Made by a program: the position numbers and the translations under genes. From CAVXZE01 sp964615365 (GTDB lineage Bacteria; Myxococcota_A; UBA9160; UBA6930): DNA of 64,000 nucleotides. Positions 17,022-26,493 of this stretch are shown here, piece by piece. The stretch is taken from NCBI GenBank assembly GCA_964615365.1, contig CAZTOU010000012.1, positions 54,028 through 118,027 of the forward strand, written 5' to 3'. How positions within the stretch are numbered: position 1 is the stretch's first letter; every line of letters begins with the position of its first letter. The notes below the pieces were generated by a model. That model saw only the letters and a program-made list of their open reading frames with translations. It made no database searches and was not told the origin of the DNA.

Positions 17022-18362
17022 CTATTCGATTCTGACACCCTGACGGGTGAGCGACTTCTGCACCTGCGACACGTCGACCTCCCGGCAGGTCACGCCGCTC
17101 TTGATCGACGCGGCGGCGGCGATTCCCGCACCCTGACCGGTCACCACGCAGCACATCATCTGACGGGTCGCCGCATGGGAAACCTTGTCCCCGGCCACGC
17201 AGCGACCGGCCACCAGGAGGTTCTCCACCTTCTGCGGCAGCACCACGCCATAGGGCACATGGAAGTACCTGCCGGTCGAAGGCATGATGGCGATGTCGTT
17301 GCCGTCCAGGAACTCCGGAAAGATTCCGATCGAGTCCGCGAAGCGGGCCTGATTCAGCACGTCGTGCTCGGTCAGGCCGTACCCGCCGATGATCTTTCTC
17401 GACTCCCTGACGCCCAGAGACGCTCCCATGTTCCGGAGCCGCGCCGCCGCGAAGCCGGGCGTGTACTTCTTCAGGGCCGCCACCGCCCACATCACCTGCT
17501 GTCTGCCCTCGATCTCCGCCTTGGTCAGGTCCCGGACGTCGGTCGGATCGAAGTTTGGCATGTGAATCGCGTTCATCGAGGTAATCTCACCGGCGTTGGT
17601 GAAGCCGCTCCAGTAGCTCTCGATGCGCGGATACTCGGGGATCTCGCCGGCCTCCTTGGCCTTCTTGAACGGCTCCACCAGGTAGGTGCTGAACTCGTCC
17701 TCTTCCTTCTTGCCCGATGCATCGCCCCAGTCGGAGATCGAACTGGGATGTTTCGCCGTATACTCGAAGAACTCCTCGAAATCGACTCCGCTACACCCGA
17801 AGTTCACGCTCACCTCTTCCAGCCTCTGCTTCGGATCCAGGCGGAATGGTGCGCCGGCCCGACAGGCGATGTCCGCGTCTCCGGTGGCGTCGATGACTCG
17901 CCGGGCCAGGATCGCCGCCCTGCCCGACTTGGTCTCCGTGATCACCCCCTTGATGGTGTCCCCCTCCATGATCGCATCCACCGTCGGACAGTGAAGCAGA
18001 GGTACGATGCCGGCCTCCTTCACCAACTGATCGGCGATGTGTTTGAAGACCTCGGTATCGACGATCTCGTAGAAGAACACCGTCTGGCTCGCGCCCATCT
18101 CCTTGGCGCGTTGCTCGAACTCGGCACCGATTCCGCCTGCGTCCACCGTCTCGCTGCTGGACCGATACCAGGCGAGGGTTCCGACCATGGACTGGGTGAT
18201 GACTCCACCAAAGCAGCCGTGGCGCTCGACGAGCATGGTTTCCACGCCCTCCCTCGCCGCCGCCAGCGCGGCGGAGAGACCGCCCGGTCCTCCTCCGACC
18301 ACCAGGACATCGGTCTCGGCCATGACCGGAATCTTTCGGGCCGGCTCGTCGATCGTCTTCAC
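17022..18362 (-). CDS. FAD-dependent oxidoreductase (FAD_oxidored family)
   Basis: 446 residues. The dinucleotide fold VLVVGGGPGGLSAALAAAREG is near residue 17, followed by MLVERHGCFGG. The middle part carries the RVIDATGDADIACRAG motif typical of the FAD-dependent oxidoreductases found next to heterodisulfide-reductase-like and catabolic genes, and NLLVAGRCVAGDKVSHAATR and GQGAGIAAAASI close the FAD site. The GTG at 18362 follows GGAAGGTGAGCAGA; an ATG at 18323 is the alternative. Its 3' end is followed within 10 bases by the ammonia-lyase gene, so the two probably share a transcript. The substrate is unknown. Confidence 0.8.
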   Translation of the reverse strand: MKTIDEPARKIPVMAETDVLVVGGGPGGLSAALAAAREGVETMLVERHGCFGGVITQSMVGTLAWYRSSSETVDAGGIGAEFEQRAKEMGASQTVFFYEIVDTEVFKHIADQLVKEAGIVPLLHCPTVDAIMEGDTIKGVITETKSGRAAILARRVIDATGDADIACRAGAPFRLDPKQRLEEVSVNFGCSGVDFEEFFEYTAKHPSSISDWGDASGKKEEDEFSTYLVEPFKKAKEAGEIPEYPRIESYWSGFTNAGEITSMNAIHMPNFDPTDVRDLTKAEIEGRQQVMWAVAALKKYTPGFAAARLRNMGASLGVRESRKIIGGYGLTEHDVLNQARFADSIGIFPEFLDGNDIAIMPSTGRYFHVPYGVVLPQKVENLLVAGRCVAGDKVSHAATRQMMCCVVTGQGAGIAAAASIKSGVTCREVDVSQVQKSLTRQGVRIE

Positions 18363-18542
18363 TCTGCTCACCTTCCTCTGACTTCCCGGGCGACGGGGAT
18401 GAAAGACACGCCGTGGCAGCGGGATCGCTGGACTGTACGAAACGAGTCGCCCGGATTCCCACCCCGCGGGGGCGAGAGAAGTCACGCAGTGCAACTCTCT
18501 GACTCCGCGTCGCATCGAAGGATTGGATAGGCTTTCCCCGCC

Positions 18543-19418
18543 ATGAACGAGACTGCGCTGATGGATGAGCCGGTGTCCGGAGCCGTGGCGGACCATCGTC
18601 TGACGACCGAACCCTGGTACCTGCCGGTGGGCGACGAGATCGCGGTGTTCCTGGCCGCGTACCAGGAGCGGCTGCCGGTGCTGCTCAAGGGGCCCACGGG
18701 CTGCGGAAAGACGCGCTTCGTGGAGCACGTGACCTGGCACCTCTACCGCGCTCTGGGGGACGCCGAGCCGCGCGGCCAGCTCGAGACTCCCTTGATCACG
18801 GTCGCCTGTCACGAGGACCTGACGGGGACGGACCTGGTAGGGCGCTACCTGCTCGTCGGAGACGAAACGATCTGGATGGACGGACCGCTCACGCGCGCGG
18901 TGCGCGAGGGTGCCATCTGCTACCTGGACGAGATCGTCGAGGCGCGCAAGGACACCACGGTGCTGATCCATTCGCTGACGGATCACCGCCGCATGCTGCC
19001 GGTGGAGAAGCTCGGCGAGACGCTCGACGCGCACCCCGACTTCCTGCTCGTCATCTCCTACAACCCGGGCTACCAGAGCGTGCTGAAGGACCTGAAGCCG
19101 AGCACCCGCCAGCGCTTCGTCAGCATGGATTTCGACTACCCGGACGTCGAGCGCGAGACGCGCATCGTCGCTCACGAGAGCGGCGTCGATGAGGCGCTAG
19201 CCGAGCGGCTGAGCGTGGTCGGCGAGCGGGTACGCAACCTGCGGGAGCACGGCTTCGAGGAGGGCGTCAGCACGCGCCTTCTGATCTACGCCGCGAAGCT
19301 CATCTCGCGCGGCATCGAGCCGCGCCGGGCCTGCGACCTGGCCATCGCCCGCGCGGTCACCGACGACGAAGAGGTCGCGCAGGCGATCAACGAGATCGTC
19401 GACGTTCTGCTTCCCTGA
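18543..19418 (+). CDS. MoxR-family AAA ATPase, CbbQ/NirQ/NorQ type
   Basis: 291 residues. Walker A is GPTGCGKTR (near residue 50), Walker B is AICYLDEIVEAR (about 122), sensor 1 is LLVISYNPGY (about 163) and the arginine-finger region is LKPSTRQRF. The order and the VACHEDLTGTDLVGRYLL pre-Walker B loop match CbbQ/NorQ. These ATPases act with a VWA partner to remodel or activate metalloenzymes (Rubisco or nitric oxide reductase in the named cases). The gene for such a partner follows after seven bases. No Rubisco or NO reductase gene is in the window, so the client is not known. Confidence 0.9.
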   Translation: MNETALMDEPVSGAVADHRLTTEPWYLPVGDEIAVFLAAYQERLPVLLKGPTGCGKTRFVEHVTWHLYRALGDAEPRGQLETPLITVACHEDLTGTDLVGRYLLVGDETIWMDGPLTRAVREGAICYLDEIVEARKDTTVLIHSLTDHRRMLPVEKLGETLDAHPDFLLVISYNPGYQSVLKDLKPSTRQRFVSMDFDYPDVERETRIVAHESGVDEALAERLSVVGERVRNLREHGFEEGVSTRLLIYAAKLISRGIEPRRACDLAIARAVTDDEEVAQAINEIVDVLLP

Positions 19419-19425
19419 GGTCCCG

Positions 19426-21438
19426 ATGGAGGCGGCGGCGCCCAGCGTGAACCTCGTCGACGCCCAGCGCCTCCTCTCGCTCTTCGCGCAGGGGATCTCG
19501 GGCCGCTACTTCCACCTGCAGCCGCTGGCGGTGCTCCGTGGCGAATTCCGGCCCGAGACGCCGATGACCGACGGGATGACCCTCTTCCTCCCCGATGCGG
19601 TCGAGGAGTTCGCGGAGCCGCGCCAGAATCTGGGCTTCTATAAGGTCGCAGTCATGCACCAGGTCGGATTCTTCGAGTTTCACACCTGGGCCTTCGACCT
19701 CGGCGAGGCGCGCAGGCGGGTGTCCGCGCTTGCATCGTGCGATGCCAAGGGATGGCGCGCGCGACCCGGGGAGCTCGAGATGTTCTTCGCGTGCTTCCAG
19801 GAGCAGCGGCTGATCCGCCGGCTCTTCGGCGCGCTCGAGGACTGTCGCGTGGACCGGGGGCTGGCGCGCGCCTATCCCGGTCTCCGGCGGGACCTCCACC
19901 GCGCCATGGCCCTCGCCCTCCAGCGACGCGGAGCTCTTCCCTCCATCGAGGGAGCGGGCGGGCTGCTGGACTCCCTGGTGCGCTGCACCCTCGATGCCCC
20001 GCTCGAGGAGCTTCGAGCGGCCGACGCGACGGGTCTGGTCGAGGAGGTGATCGACGCGGGCCGGCGGGTGGGAGAGCCGCAGGCCGACGTCTACACCAGC
20101 GCCGAACAGGCCGTCCGCTGTCTCGAGCTCCTGCGCACCGCCGGAATCGAGGAATCGCTCGGCGTCGCCATGCTCGACGAGGTCGAGAGCGCGGTGGACT
20201 TCGTCGACTACCGAGGCGACGCCCCCCTCGATCTCGCGCAGCTTCGCCTGCGGATCGCGCCCGCGGAGGGCGGACTCGAGAAGCAGAGCGAGGGAGGGTC
20301 CGTGGTTCCGCCCGAACTCCTCGAAGACATCGACGAGGACGCACCTGCGGACGAGCTCACCAGAGAGCTCCGGCGACGCACCGATTCGGACCGCGGTGTC
20401 CTGCGACGAGCCTTCGGCGGCGTCAGCCGCGCGGAGCGCAGCTTCCTCTACGACGAGTGGGACTACCGCAAGCGCGGCTACCTCCGCGGCTGGTGTCGCC
20501 TCCAGGAGGAGCATCTCAAGGGCGACGAGGGCTCGGCGTTTCTGGAATCGGTACGCCACAGGCACGGGGCGCTGCTCACACGGGTCCGGCGGCAGTTCCA
20601 GCACATCAAGCCCGAGTCGACCGAGCGCGTGCGCAAGGTCTCGGACGGGGAGGAGATCGACCTCGATCGCGCCGTCGAGGCGCGCAGCGACATCCGCGCC
20701 GGGCTCTCGCCGAGCGAGCGCGTCTACATGCGCCACGATCGGGCGCGCCGCGAGGTCGCCGCCGCCTTTCTCGTCGATCTCTCGGCCTCGGTCAGAGAGC
20801 CCGTACCCGATCCGGACGGCGAGCCGGAGAAGCCGGTCATCGTTCAGGACGACCACCGCAGCTTCTGGGGTGTCCGCCCTTCCCTGGCGGAGCGCGACGA
20901 GCGGCGCCGCAGGGTCATCGACATCCAGAAGGAGGCGCTCGCGCTCATGGTGCAGGCACTCGAAGCGCTCGGTGACGAGTACGGGATCTACGGCTTCTCG
21001 GGGGAGAGTCGCGAGAACGTCGAGTTCTTCGTCGCCAAGGAGCTCGGTGATCGGTTGAGCCTGCGGGTCTGGGACGCGATCGCGGCGATGCGCTCCCGGC
21101 GCTACACCCGCATGGGAACGGCGATCCGCCACACGGTCCGCAAGCTCGATCGCCAGGACGCACGCCGCAAGGTGATGCTCTTGATCTCGGACGGCTACCC
21201 ACAGGACATCGACTACGGACCCGATCGGAACGACCGCCAGTACGGCATCCACGACACGGCGCAGGCGCTGCGCGAGGCGGAGCTCGCGCACATCCAGACC
21301 TTCTGCGTGACCATCGACCGAGCCGGTCACGACTATCTCCGAGAGATGTGCCCCGAGCAGCGCTACCTGATCATCGATGACGTCGAGTCACTTCCGGCCG
21401 AGCTCGGCAAGGTCTACCGCCTCCTGACACGGAGTTAG
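19426..21438 (+). CDS. NorD/CbbO-like von Willebrand factor A domain protein
   Basis: 670 residues: a long helical N-terminal region and a C-terminal VWA domain. The metal-ion-dependent adhesion site is visible as FLVDLSASV (near residue 447) with a later TRMGTAIRHT and LISDGYPQDIDYG, where the D-x-S-x-S, T and D residues sit. It begins with ATG behind GAGGTCCCG, seven bases after the CbbQ/NorQ-like gene, and forms the usual MoxR-VWA pair with it. The family activates or installs metal centres in partner enzymes; the partner here is undetermined. Confidence 0.88.
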   Translation: MEAAAPSVNLVDAQRLLSLFAQGISGRYFHLQPLAVLRGEFRPETPMTDGMTLFLPDAVEEFAEPRQNLGFYKVAVMHQVGFFEFHTWAFDLGEARRRVSALASCDAKGWRARPGELEMFFACFQEQRLIRRLFGALEDCRVDRGLARAYPGLRRDLHRAMALALQRRGALPSIEGAGGLLDSLVRCTLDAPLEELRAADATGLVEEVIDAGRRVGEPQADVYTSAEQAVRCLELLRTAGIEESLGVAMLDEVESAVDFVDYRGDAPLDLAQLRLRIAPAEGGLEKQSEGGSVVPPELLEDIDEDAPADELTRELRRRTDSDRGVLRRAFGGVSRAERSFLYDEWDYRKRGYLRGWCRLQEEHLKGDEGSAFLESVRHRHGALLTRVRRQFQHIKPESTERVRKVSDGEEIDLDRAVEARSDIRAGLSPSERVYMRHDRARREVAAAFLVDLSASVREPVPDPDGEPEKPVIVQDDHRSFWGVRPSLAERDERRRRVIDIQKEALALMVQALEALGDEYGIYGFSGESRENVEFFVAKELGDRLSLRVWDAIAAMRSRRYTRMGTAIRHTVRKLDRQDARRKVMLLISDGYPQDIDYGPDRNDRQYGIHDTAQALREAELAHIQTFCVTIDRAGHDYLREMCPEQRYLIIDDVESLPAELGKVYRLLTRS

Positions 21439-21482
21439 AACCCATTTCTCCATCGGAAAGCACCGAGAGGACTGCTGAACGC

Positions 21483-21512
21483 TTGCCACCGATCGGGTCG
21501 GACGGGTAAGCT
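21483..21512 (+). promoter_or_regulatory. Candidate promoter TTGCCA-N18-TAAGCT
   Basis: A sigma70-like pair lies between the VWA gene and the ferredoxin gene, with the -10-like TAAGCT about 62 bases before ATG 21575. The match is partial and based on reading alone. Confidence 0.3.
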
Positions 21513-21574
21513 GGCGCATCGACCCCGGGGCGGCTCCAGTCGGGGTGCGAAGCCGAGAGAAGGAGACCAGACGG

Positions 21575-22630
21575 ATGAACGAGGACGTCTACGCGCGGCT
21601 CAGGGAGTTCATGGACACTCTGCCCGGAGGCTACCCCGCCACGGAAAGCGGAGTGGAGATCAAGCTGCTCGAGAAGCTCTTCACACCAGAGCAGGCGGAG
21701 CTGACCATGCAGCTCGGTCAGGAGCCCGAGGAGGTCCAGAGCATCGCCGCCCGGACCGGCATCGATGAGACGGAGCTCGCCGAGAGGCTCGAGGAGCTGG
21801 CGCTGAAGGGCTGCATCTTCCGGGTTCGGGAGGGCGAGAAGCGGCGCTATCAGGCCTACCAGTTCGTCGTCGGGGTGTACGAGTTCCAGCTCAACTCGCT
21901 CGATCGCGAGTTCGCCGAGCTGTTCGAGGAGTACCTGCCCCACCTCGGTCTCTCCATGGCCCAGGCCAAGACCAGCCAGATGCGCGTGATCCCCCTCGAG
22001 TCCTCGGTGGAGGCGACGCCCGCCGTCGAGACCTACAACCGGCTGCGAGATCTGGTGCGAGAGCAGGAGATCATCTCCGTCGAGCCGTGCATCTGCCGCA
22101 AGGAGCAGGGGCTCCTCGGCAAAGAGTGCGAGAAGCCCAAGGAGACCTGCATCGGCTTCGGCGACTTCGCCCAGTTCTACATCGACAATGGGATGGGCAG
22201 ACAGATCAGCGTCGACGAAGCCCTCGCGGTCCTCGACACCGCGGAGGAGGCGGGCCTGGTGGCCTGTCCCACCAACTCAGAGAAGATCGAGGCGATCTGC
22301 TGCTGCTGCTCCTGCTGCTGTCCGATTCTCAGATTTGCGTCGATCGCACCTCGTCCCGGAGACATGGTCACCTCCTACTACGAGGCCAAGCTCGACTCCG
22401 AGGAGTGCACGAGCTGCGGTCTCTGCGTCGATCGCTGCCAGATGGATGCGATCGAAGAGACTGACGACGCCTACGGGATCGTCGACGGCAGGTGCATTGG
22501 CTGCGGTCTCTGCGTCGCGGAGTGTCCGACGGATGCCATCTCGATGGTAGCCAAGCCGGGTACCGAGCCGCCTCCCGCGACCTTCGACGAGACGCTGGGC
22601 AGAATCGGAGCCGAGCGAGGTCTGTCGTAG
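21575..22630 (+). CDS. Cysteine-rich 4Fe-4S ferredoxin-type protein with N-terminal helix-turn-helix-like region
   Basis: 351 residues. The N-terminus contains a winged-helix-like segment (IAARTGIDETELAERLEELALKG, about 57-79). The centre has the family's own cysteine pattern: EPCICRKE, a CEKPKETCIGFGD segment, then ICCCCSCCCPILR near residue 244 (seven cysteines in eight positions). The C-terminus has two bacterial-type 4Fe-4S motifs, CTSCGLCVDRC and CIGCGLCVAEC. I recognise the architecture as a family of electron-transfer proteins known in anaerobic and facultative bacteria, but not a specific partner. ATG 21575 is chosen because GAAGGAGACC precedes it. Confidence 0.85.
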   Translation: MNEDVYARLREFMDTLPGGYPATESGVEIKLLEKLFTPEQAELTMQLGQEPEEVQSIAARTGIDETELAERLEELALKGCIFRVREGEKRRYQAYQFVVGVYEFQLNSLDREFAELFEEYLPHLGLSMAQAKTSQMRVIPLESSVEATPAVETYNRLRDLVREQEIISVEPCICRKEQGLLGKECEKPKETCIGFGDFAQFYIDNGMGRQISVDEALAVLDTAEEAGLVACPTNSEKIEAICCCCSCCCPILRFASIAPRPGDMVTSYYEAKLDSEECTSCGLCVDRCQMDAIEETDDAYGIVDGRCIGCGLCVAECPTDAISMVAKPGTEPPPATFDETLGRIGAERGLS

Positions 22631-22684
22631 GGTTCGGCGCGATCCGCCGGGATGTGATCGACATCGTCCCGAGACGGATGCGCC

Positions 22685-22717
22685 GCCGAGCTCGCCGATC
22701 CGAGCGGCGAGCTCGGC
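22685..22717. terminator. Perfect 12-bp hairpin, likely terminator
   Basis: Arms GCCGAGCTCGCC (22685-22696) and GGCGAGCTCGGC (22706-22717) with a 9-base loop lie 54 bases after the ferredoxin stop. There is no T-run, so an intrinsic terminator is plausible but not certain. Confidence 0.5.
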
Positions 22718-22737
22718 GCGACGGCGTCCGCGACTGG

Positions 22738-22743
22738 TAGAAT
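22738..22743 (+). promoter_or_regulatory. Candidate -10 element (TAGAAT) for the 22813 gene
   Basis: GGTAGAATCGC lies about 70 bases before ATG 22813 and just after the hairpin at 22685. The identical 11 bases occur before the gene at 42613. No clear -35 is seen. Confidence 0.4.
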
Positions 22744-22812
22744 CGCAAGCACTTCCTTTTGGAATCCCCTCGGAATTGAATCCTGAACCAGCCTGCTCGA
22801 GAAGGAGAAGCG

Positions 22813-23727
22813 ATGTCGAACCCCATCTGTGAGGCGCTGGAGCTCCGCTATCCCATCATCCTCGGCGGGCTGTCGAGGATCGGGCGAGCACCTCTGGTGG
22901 CCGCGGTCAGCAACGCGGGAGGCCTCGGCTTGCTGGGCGCCGGCTCTTGGACGGCAGAGGAGTTCAAGGAGCAGATCGAAGAAACGCGCAAGAGGACGGA
23001 CCGCATCTTCGGCGCAAACATTCCCGGCCACGCGGAGGCGGCAGACGAGCTGGTGGAGACCGCCATCGCCGAGAAGCTCAGGGTCTTGTCCACCTCTGCC
23101 GGCAGTCCCCGACGCTTCACCCCCCGGCTGAAAGAGGCCGGCGTGTACGTCATTCACGTGGTCTCGACGGTGGCCCACGCCATCACCGCCGAGAAGGCCG
23201 GTGTGGACGCGGTCGTCGCCGAGGGGTCGGAGTCCGGCGGCATGACCAGCCTGGAGCAGATCTCGACCCTGGTCCTGGTGCCCCAGGTTGCAGAGGCGGT
23301 CGCCTGCCCGGTGATTGCTGCAGGGGGAATCGCCGACGGCCGGGGACTGGCCGCGTCCCTTGCCCTCGGCGCCGCGGGGGTACAGGTCGGGACCGTACTG
23401 ATGGCGACCGAGGAGTGCGAGGTCTCGCCCGCCTTCAAGGAGATGATGGTGCGGGCGCGGGAGACGGACACCTATCTCGAACCCTTCGGCCGGGCCGGCA
23501 GCCGCAGGTTCAAAGAGGACTTCGCGACGACGGCCCTGCAGGATCTGGGGGAGACGAGCAGCCCCACCCTCCCGGATCTCGATCTGGTCCAGACCGGCGT
23601 GGGCCAGGCGACCGGCATGATCCGGGAGGTGTGCACCGTCGCCGAGGTGATCGACGGCATGGTCTCCCGGGCGCGGGAGATCCTTCCCGGATTGGTCGAC
23701 AACCTCTCCACCGAGAACCTCGGGTAG
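22813..23727 (+). CDS. Nitronate monooxygenase / 2-nitropropane dioxygenase family flavoprotein
   Basis: 304 residues with a TIM-barrel FMN fold. Visible motifs are YPIILGGLSRIG at the start, LVAAVSNAGGLGLLGAG near residue 35, GSESGGM near 137 (the equivalent of the family's EGxEAGGH), VIAAGGIADGRG (about 169) and GAAGVQVGTVLMATEEC (about 189). Enzymes of this group oxidise nitronates, and related FabK proteins reduce enoyl-ACP; the histidine of EAGGH is replaced by methionine here, so the classical nitronate chemistry is not assured. The ATG follows GAGAAGGAGAAGCG. A transporter gene starts 30 bases on. Confidence 0.8.
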   Translation: MSNPICEALELRYPIILGGLSRIGRAPLVAAVSNAGGLGLLGAGSWTAEEFKEQIEETRKRTDRIFGANIPGHAEAADELVETAIAEKLRVLSTSAGSPRRFTPRLKEAGVYVIHVVSTVAHAITAEKAGVDAVVAEGSESGGMTSLEQISTLVLVPQVAEAVACPVIAAGGIADGRGLAASLALGAAGVQVGTVLMATEECEVSPAFKEMMVRARETDTYLEPFGRAGSRRFKEDFATTALQDLGETSSPTLPDLDLVQTGVGQATGMIREVCTVAEVIDGMVSRAREILPGLVDNLSTENLG

Positions 23728-23757
23728 ACGTGCTATCGCAGCCCCCGGGGCGTCCAG

Positions 23758-25044
23758 ATGCCTGAAGTGGTTCCGCAGACCAGGCGTGGCTTCTTCGGCT
23801 GGACGAACGTGGCGCTGCTCTTCTACATCTACGGAGCGGTCTACGGCTTCATCTTCTACGGCTTCACGGTCATCTTCCCGGAGATGATCCGAGCCGAGGG
23901 CTGGGCCCGCGGTGACGCAGCCATCGCTCATACGGTCCGCGCGCTCTCCCTGGGCGCCCTCGCCCCGCTCGTCGCCATCGCTGTCAAGAAGTTCGACACC
24001 AAGCGCACCATGATCGCGGGGCTCTCCCTCGCGGTCGTCTTCATGGGAATGCTCGGATCGGTCACCACCCAGCTCTGGCACTGGATCGTGCTGTGGGGAA
24101 TCCTGATGCCCTTCGGTTTCTCCTTCGGCGGTGCCATCCCGATCCAGACCACGCTGACCTACTGGTTCAACGTCCGGCGCGCCACCGCGCTCGGGATCGT
24201 GTTGTCCGGCTCGGCTCTCGGGGGGGCCGCGGCGGCGCCCCTCTACACCTTCATCATGGAAGAGTCCGGCACCTGGAGATCCGGATGGCTCTCCGCGGGT
24301 GCCTTTTGCGCGCTGGCGCTGTTGGCCGCGCTCTTCATGCGGAGCAAGCCGGCGGACGTCGGTCAGTTCCCCGACGGAATCGACCCGGAGAGCGCCTCCC
24401 AGGGCGCGGGATCGGGCGAGGGTGAGAAGCCCAGGACCTACCGGACCACCGAGTCATGGGAGCTGCGGGAGATCCTGCGCCAACCCGTGCTCTACCTGCT
24501 GGGACTCTGCATGGTGGTGCAGATGAGCGCCGTCTACCTGCTCACCACCCACGGCGTCCTCCACCTGACGGACCAGGGCTTCTCGAGCATGAAGGCCGCC
24601 GCCGCGATCGGCAACCTCGTCTTCTGGAGCGGCATCGCGCGTTTTCCCATGGGCTGGGTCGGAGACCGGATCGAGCCCCGCTGGATCATGATGGCGGCGA
24701 TGGCCGGCATGGCAGTCACGATGTTCGGCATCTGGAAGGCACCGAGCGATTTCCGAGTCGTCATGGTGATCGTGTCGGTCTTCGGCTTCTGCTTCGGCTC
24801 GATCGTTCCGCTGCTCCCGGCGATCATCGGCAACTACTTCGGACCCGCCGCCTTCGCACCGATCACCGGCTTTCTGTCACCCATCATGATCGTGATCGGC
24901 GCACCCGTCCCGTTCCTGGCCGGCAGGATCTACGACAGATTCCAGAGCTACGACATACCCTTCGCGTATGTCGTGATCCTCGCCCTGGTCGCCGCGGTTC
25001 TCGCCTCCGCCCTCGTCCCCCCGAAACGGGCCAGATCCTCTTGA
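23758..25044 (+). CDS. MFS transporter (OFA/monocarboxylate-like)
   Basis: 428 residues with 12 predicted membrane helices. The start (FFGWTNVALLFYIYGAVYGFIFYGFTVIFPEMI) and the loop RATALGIVLSGSALGG match the bacterial MFS group related to oxalate:formate and monocarboxylate carriers. The central loop (about residues 205-235) is acidic. The stop overlaps the start of the CoA-ligase subunit gene by one base (TGATG), so the carrier and the ligase subunit are translationally coupled. An organic acid substrate that is then converted to its CoA thioester is a reasonable inference. Confidence 0.85.
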   Translation: MPEVVPQTRRGFFGWTNVALLFYIYGAVYGFIFYGFTVIFPEMIRAEGWARGDAAIAHTVRALSLGALAPLVAIAVKKFDTKRTMIAGLSLAVVFMGMLGSVTTQLWHWIVLWGILMPFGFSFGGAIPIQTTLTYWFNVRRATALGIVLSGSALGGAAAAPLYTFIMEESGTWRSGWLSAGAFCALALLAALFMRSKPADVGQFPDGIDPESASQGAGSGEGEKPRTYRTTESWELREILRQPVLYLLGLCMVVQMSAVYLLTTHGVLHLTDQGFSSMKAAAAIGNLVFWSGIARFPMGWVGDRIEPRWIMMAAMAGMAVTMFGIWKAPSDFRVVMVIVSVFGFCFGSIVPLLPAIIGNYFGPAAFAPITGFLSPIMIVIGAPVPFLAGRIYDRFQSYDIPFAYVVILALVAAVLASALVPPKRARSS

Positions 25045-26456
25045 TGAGCGGAAGAAACCCGATCGACGTCCTCTACGAACCGCAGAACATCGCCATCATC
25101 GGCGCGAAGAAACGGGCTTTCGCCTTCGGCGCCGGGCTTCCGAGGTTCCTTCTCGAAACCGGAGTGGCGCCCGAACGCCTGTACCCGGTCAATCCGAGGG
25201 AGACGGAAATCGACGGGCTCCGCGTCTACCCGACGGTTCGCGACGTTCCCGTCGAGGTCGATCTCGCCATCGTCATCGTCCCCGCGCCGGCGGTCCTCGG
25301 CGTTCTCGAGGACTGCGCCCTCACGGGCGTCAAGGTCATCAACGTACAGAGCGCGGGCTTCGCCGAGACGGGCGCCGAGGGGGCGAATCTCCAGGAAGAA
25401 ATCGGACGGCTGGCGAAGAGATCGGGCATCCGCATCATCGGTCCCAACTGCGTGGGCGTGGTGAACGTGCCGGGCCGCTTCGCCACCTGCGAAGTGGATC
25501 TCGACGCCATCCGGCCCGGAGGAATCTCGGTCGTGGCCCAGAGCGGCGTCTTCGGCAACGTCCTGATGGACTGGGCACCCTCCCAGGATATCGCCCTCGG
25601 CAAGCTGGCGACGATCGGCAATCGGGCCGACGTGGACGAAACCGACATGCTCGCCTACCTGAGCGACGACCCGGCGACGAAGGTCATCGTCATGTATCTG
25701 GAGGGTGTCAAGGACGGCCCGCGGTTCCTCGAGGTGGCGCGAAGGGCAAGCCTCGAGAAGCCGGTTCTCGTCTACAAGAGCGGCGAGACCGAGGCCGGCA
25801 GCAAGGCCACCATGAGCCACACGGGGAGCCTTTCCGGAGCCGATGCGATCTTCGACGGCGCCTGCCGTCAGACCGGCATCATCCGGAGTCGCGATCTCCT
25901 CGAGCTCTTCGACATGGCGCGGGCCTTCGAGGCCTGCCCGCTGCCCAGGGGACGAAGAGCCCTCGTCGTCACGGGCTCCGGTTCCCTGGGCGCCATGGTG
26001 GCCGACCGGCTCGTCCGCTGCGGCATCGAGCTGCCCGGCATGACGGCCGAGTCGGTGGACGAGATCCGGAGGAACGCTCCGGACTGGATGAACGTGAGCA
26101 ACCCCCTCGACATCGGCCCCTCGGGCCTCTTCGCCCACGGAATGAAGCTCGCCATGACCGATCCCGGCTTCGACGCCGTCATCGCCCTGCCCATCGCCCC
26201 CTGGGCGGTGGTCGGGCCCATCGTCGAGGCGGGGCACGAGGCGATGAGCGCCCAGCGATTCATCGACCCGGCACTGCTCGGAAGAACGGCCGAGCGCACC
26301 CTCCTCATCTCCCTGATGGGGCATCCCGATTGGCGAGAGACCGTCCGAGGCTACTTCGGTACCACCGCTCCGGTGATGGCGACGCCCCAGAACGCCGCTC
26401 GAACGCTGGCGGCCATGTGCGCGTACCGAGAGTGGCGGGAAGTGCGTAGGGCGTGA
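25044..26456 (+). CDS. NDP-forming acyl-CoA synthetase alpha-type subunit (CoA-binding)
   Basis: 470 residues with a CoA-binding Rossmann domain (NIAIIGAKKRAFAFGAG, then YPVNPRETEIDG) and two ligase domains; the phosphohistidine motif SHTGSLSG is near residue 257. There is no ATP-grasp domain and no adjacent beta subunit gene. It overlaps the preceding MFS gene by one base, which suggests that it acts on the transported acid. It is paralogous to the protein at 1543-2967. It ends 37 bases before the convergent alcohol dehydrogenase gene. Confidence 0.85.
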   Translation: MSGRNPIDVLYEPQNIAIIGAKKRAFAFGAGLPRFLLETGVAPERLYPVNPRETEIDGLRVYPTVRDVPVEVDLAIVIVPAPAVLGVLEDCALTGVKVINVQSAGFAETGAEGANLQEEIGRLAKRSGIRIIGPNCVGVVNVPGRFATCEVDLDAIRPGGISVVAQSGVFGNVLMDWAPSQDIALGKLATIGNRADVDETDMLAYLSDDPATKVIVMYLEGVKDGPRFLEVARRASLEKPVLVYKSGETEAGSKATMSHTGSLSGADAIFDGACRQTGIIRSRDLLELFDMARAFEACPLPRGRRALVVTGSGSLGAMVADRLVRCGIELPGMTAESVDEIRRNAPDWMNVSNPLDIGPSGLFAHGMKLAMTDPGFDAVIALPIAPWAVVGPIVEAGHEAMSAQRFIDPALLGRTAERTLLISLMGHPDWRETVRGYFGTTAPVMATPQNAARTLAAMCAYREWREVRRA

Positions 26457-26493
26457 AGCCACGGGGCCTTCTACCCAGCGCGCCGGTAGCCCG

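Noticed and set aside
22290..22325. A CTG/TGC trinucleotide run as a microsatellite
   Set aside because: It encodes the conserved cysteine cluster ICCCCSCCC of a known ferredoxin-type family, so the repetition is explained by the protein.
22471..24081. A 536-codon open frame on the - strand
   Set aside because: It crosses an intergenic hairpin and runs opposite the flavoprotein and MFS genes with no recognisable domain.
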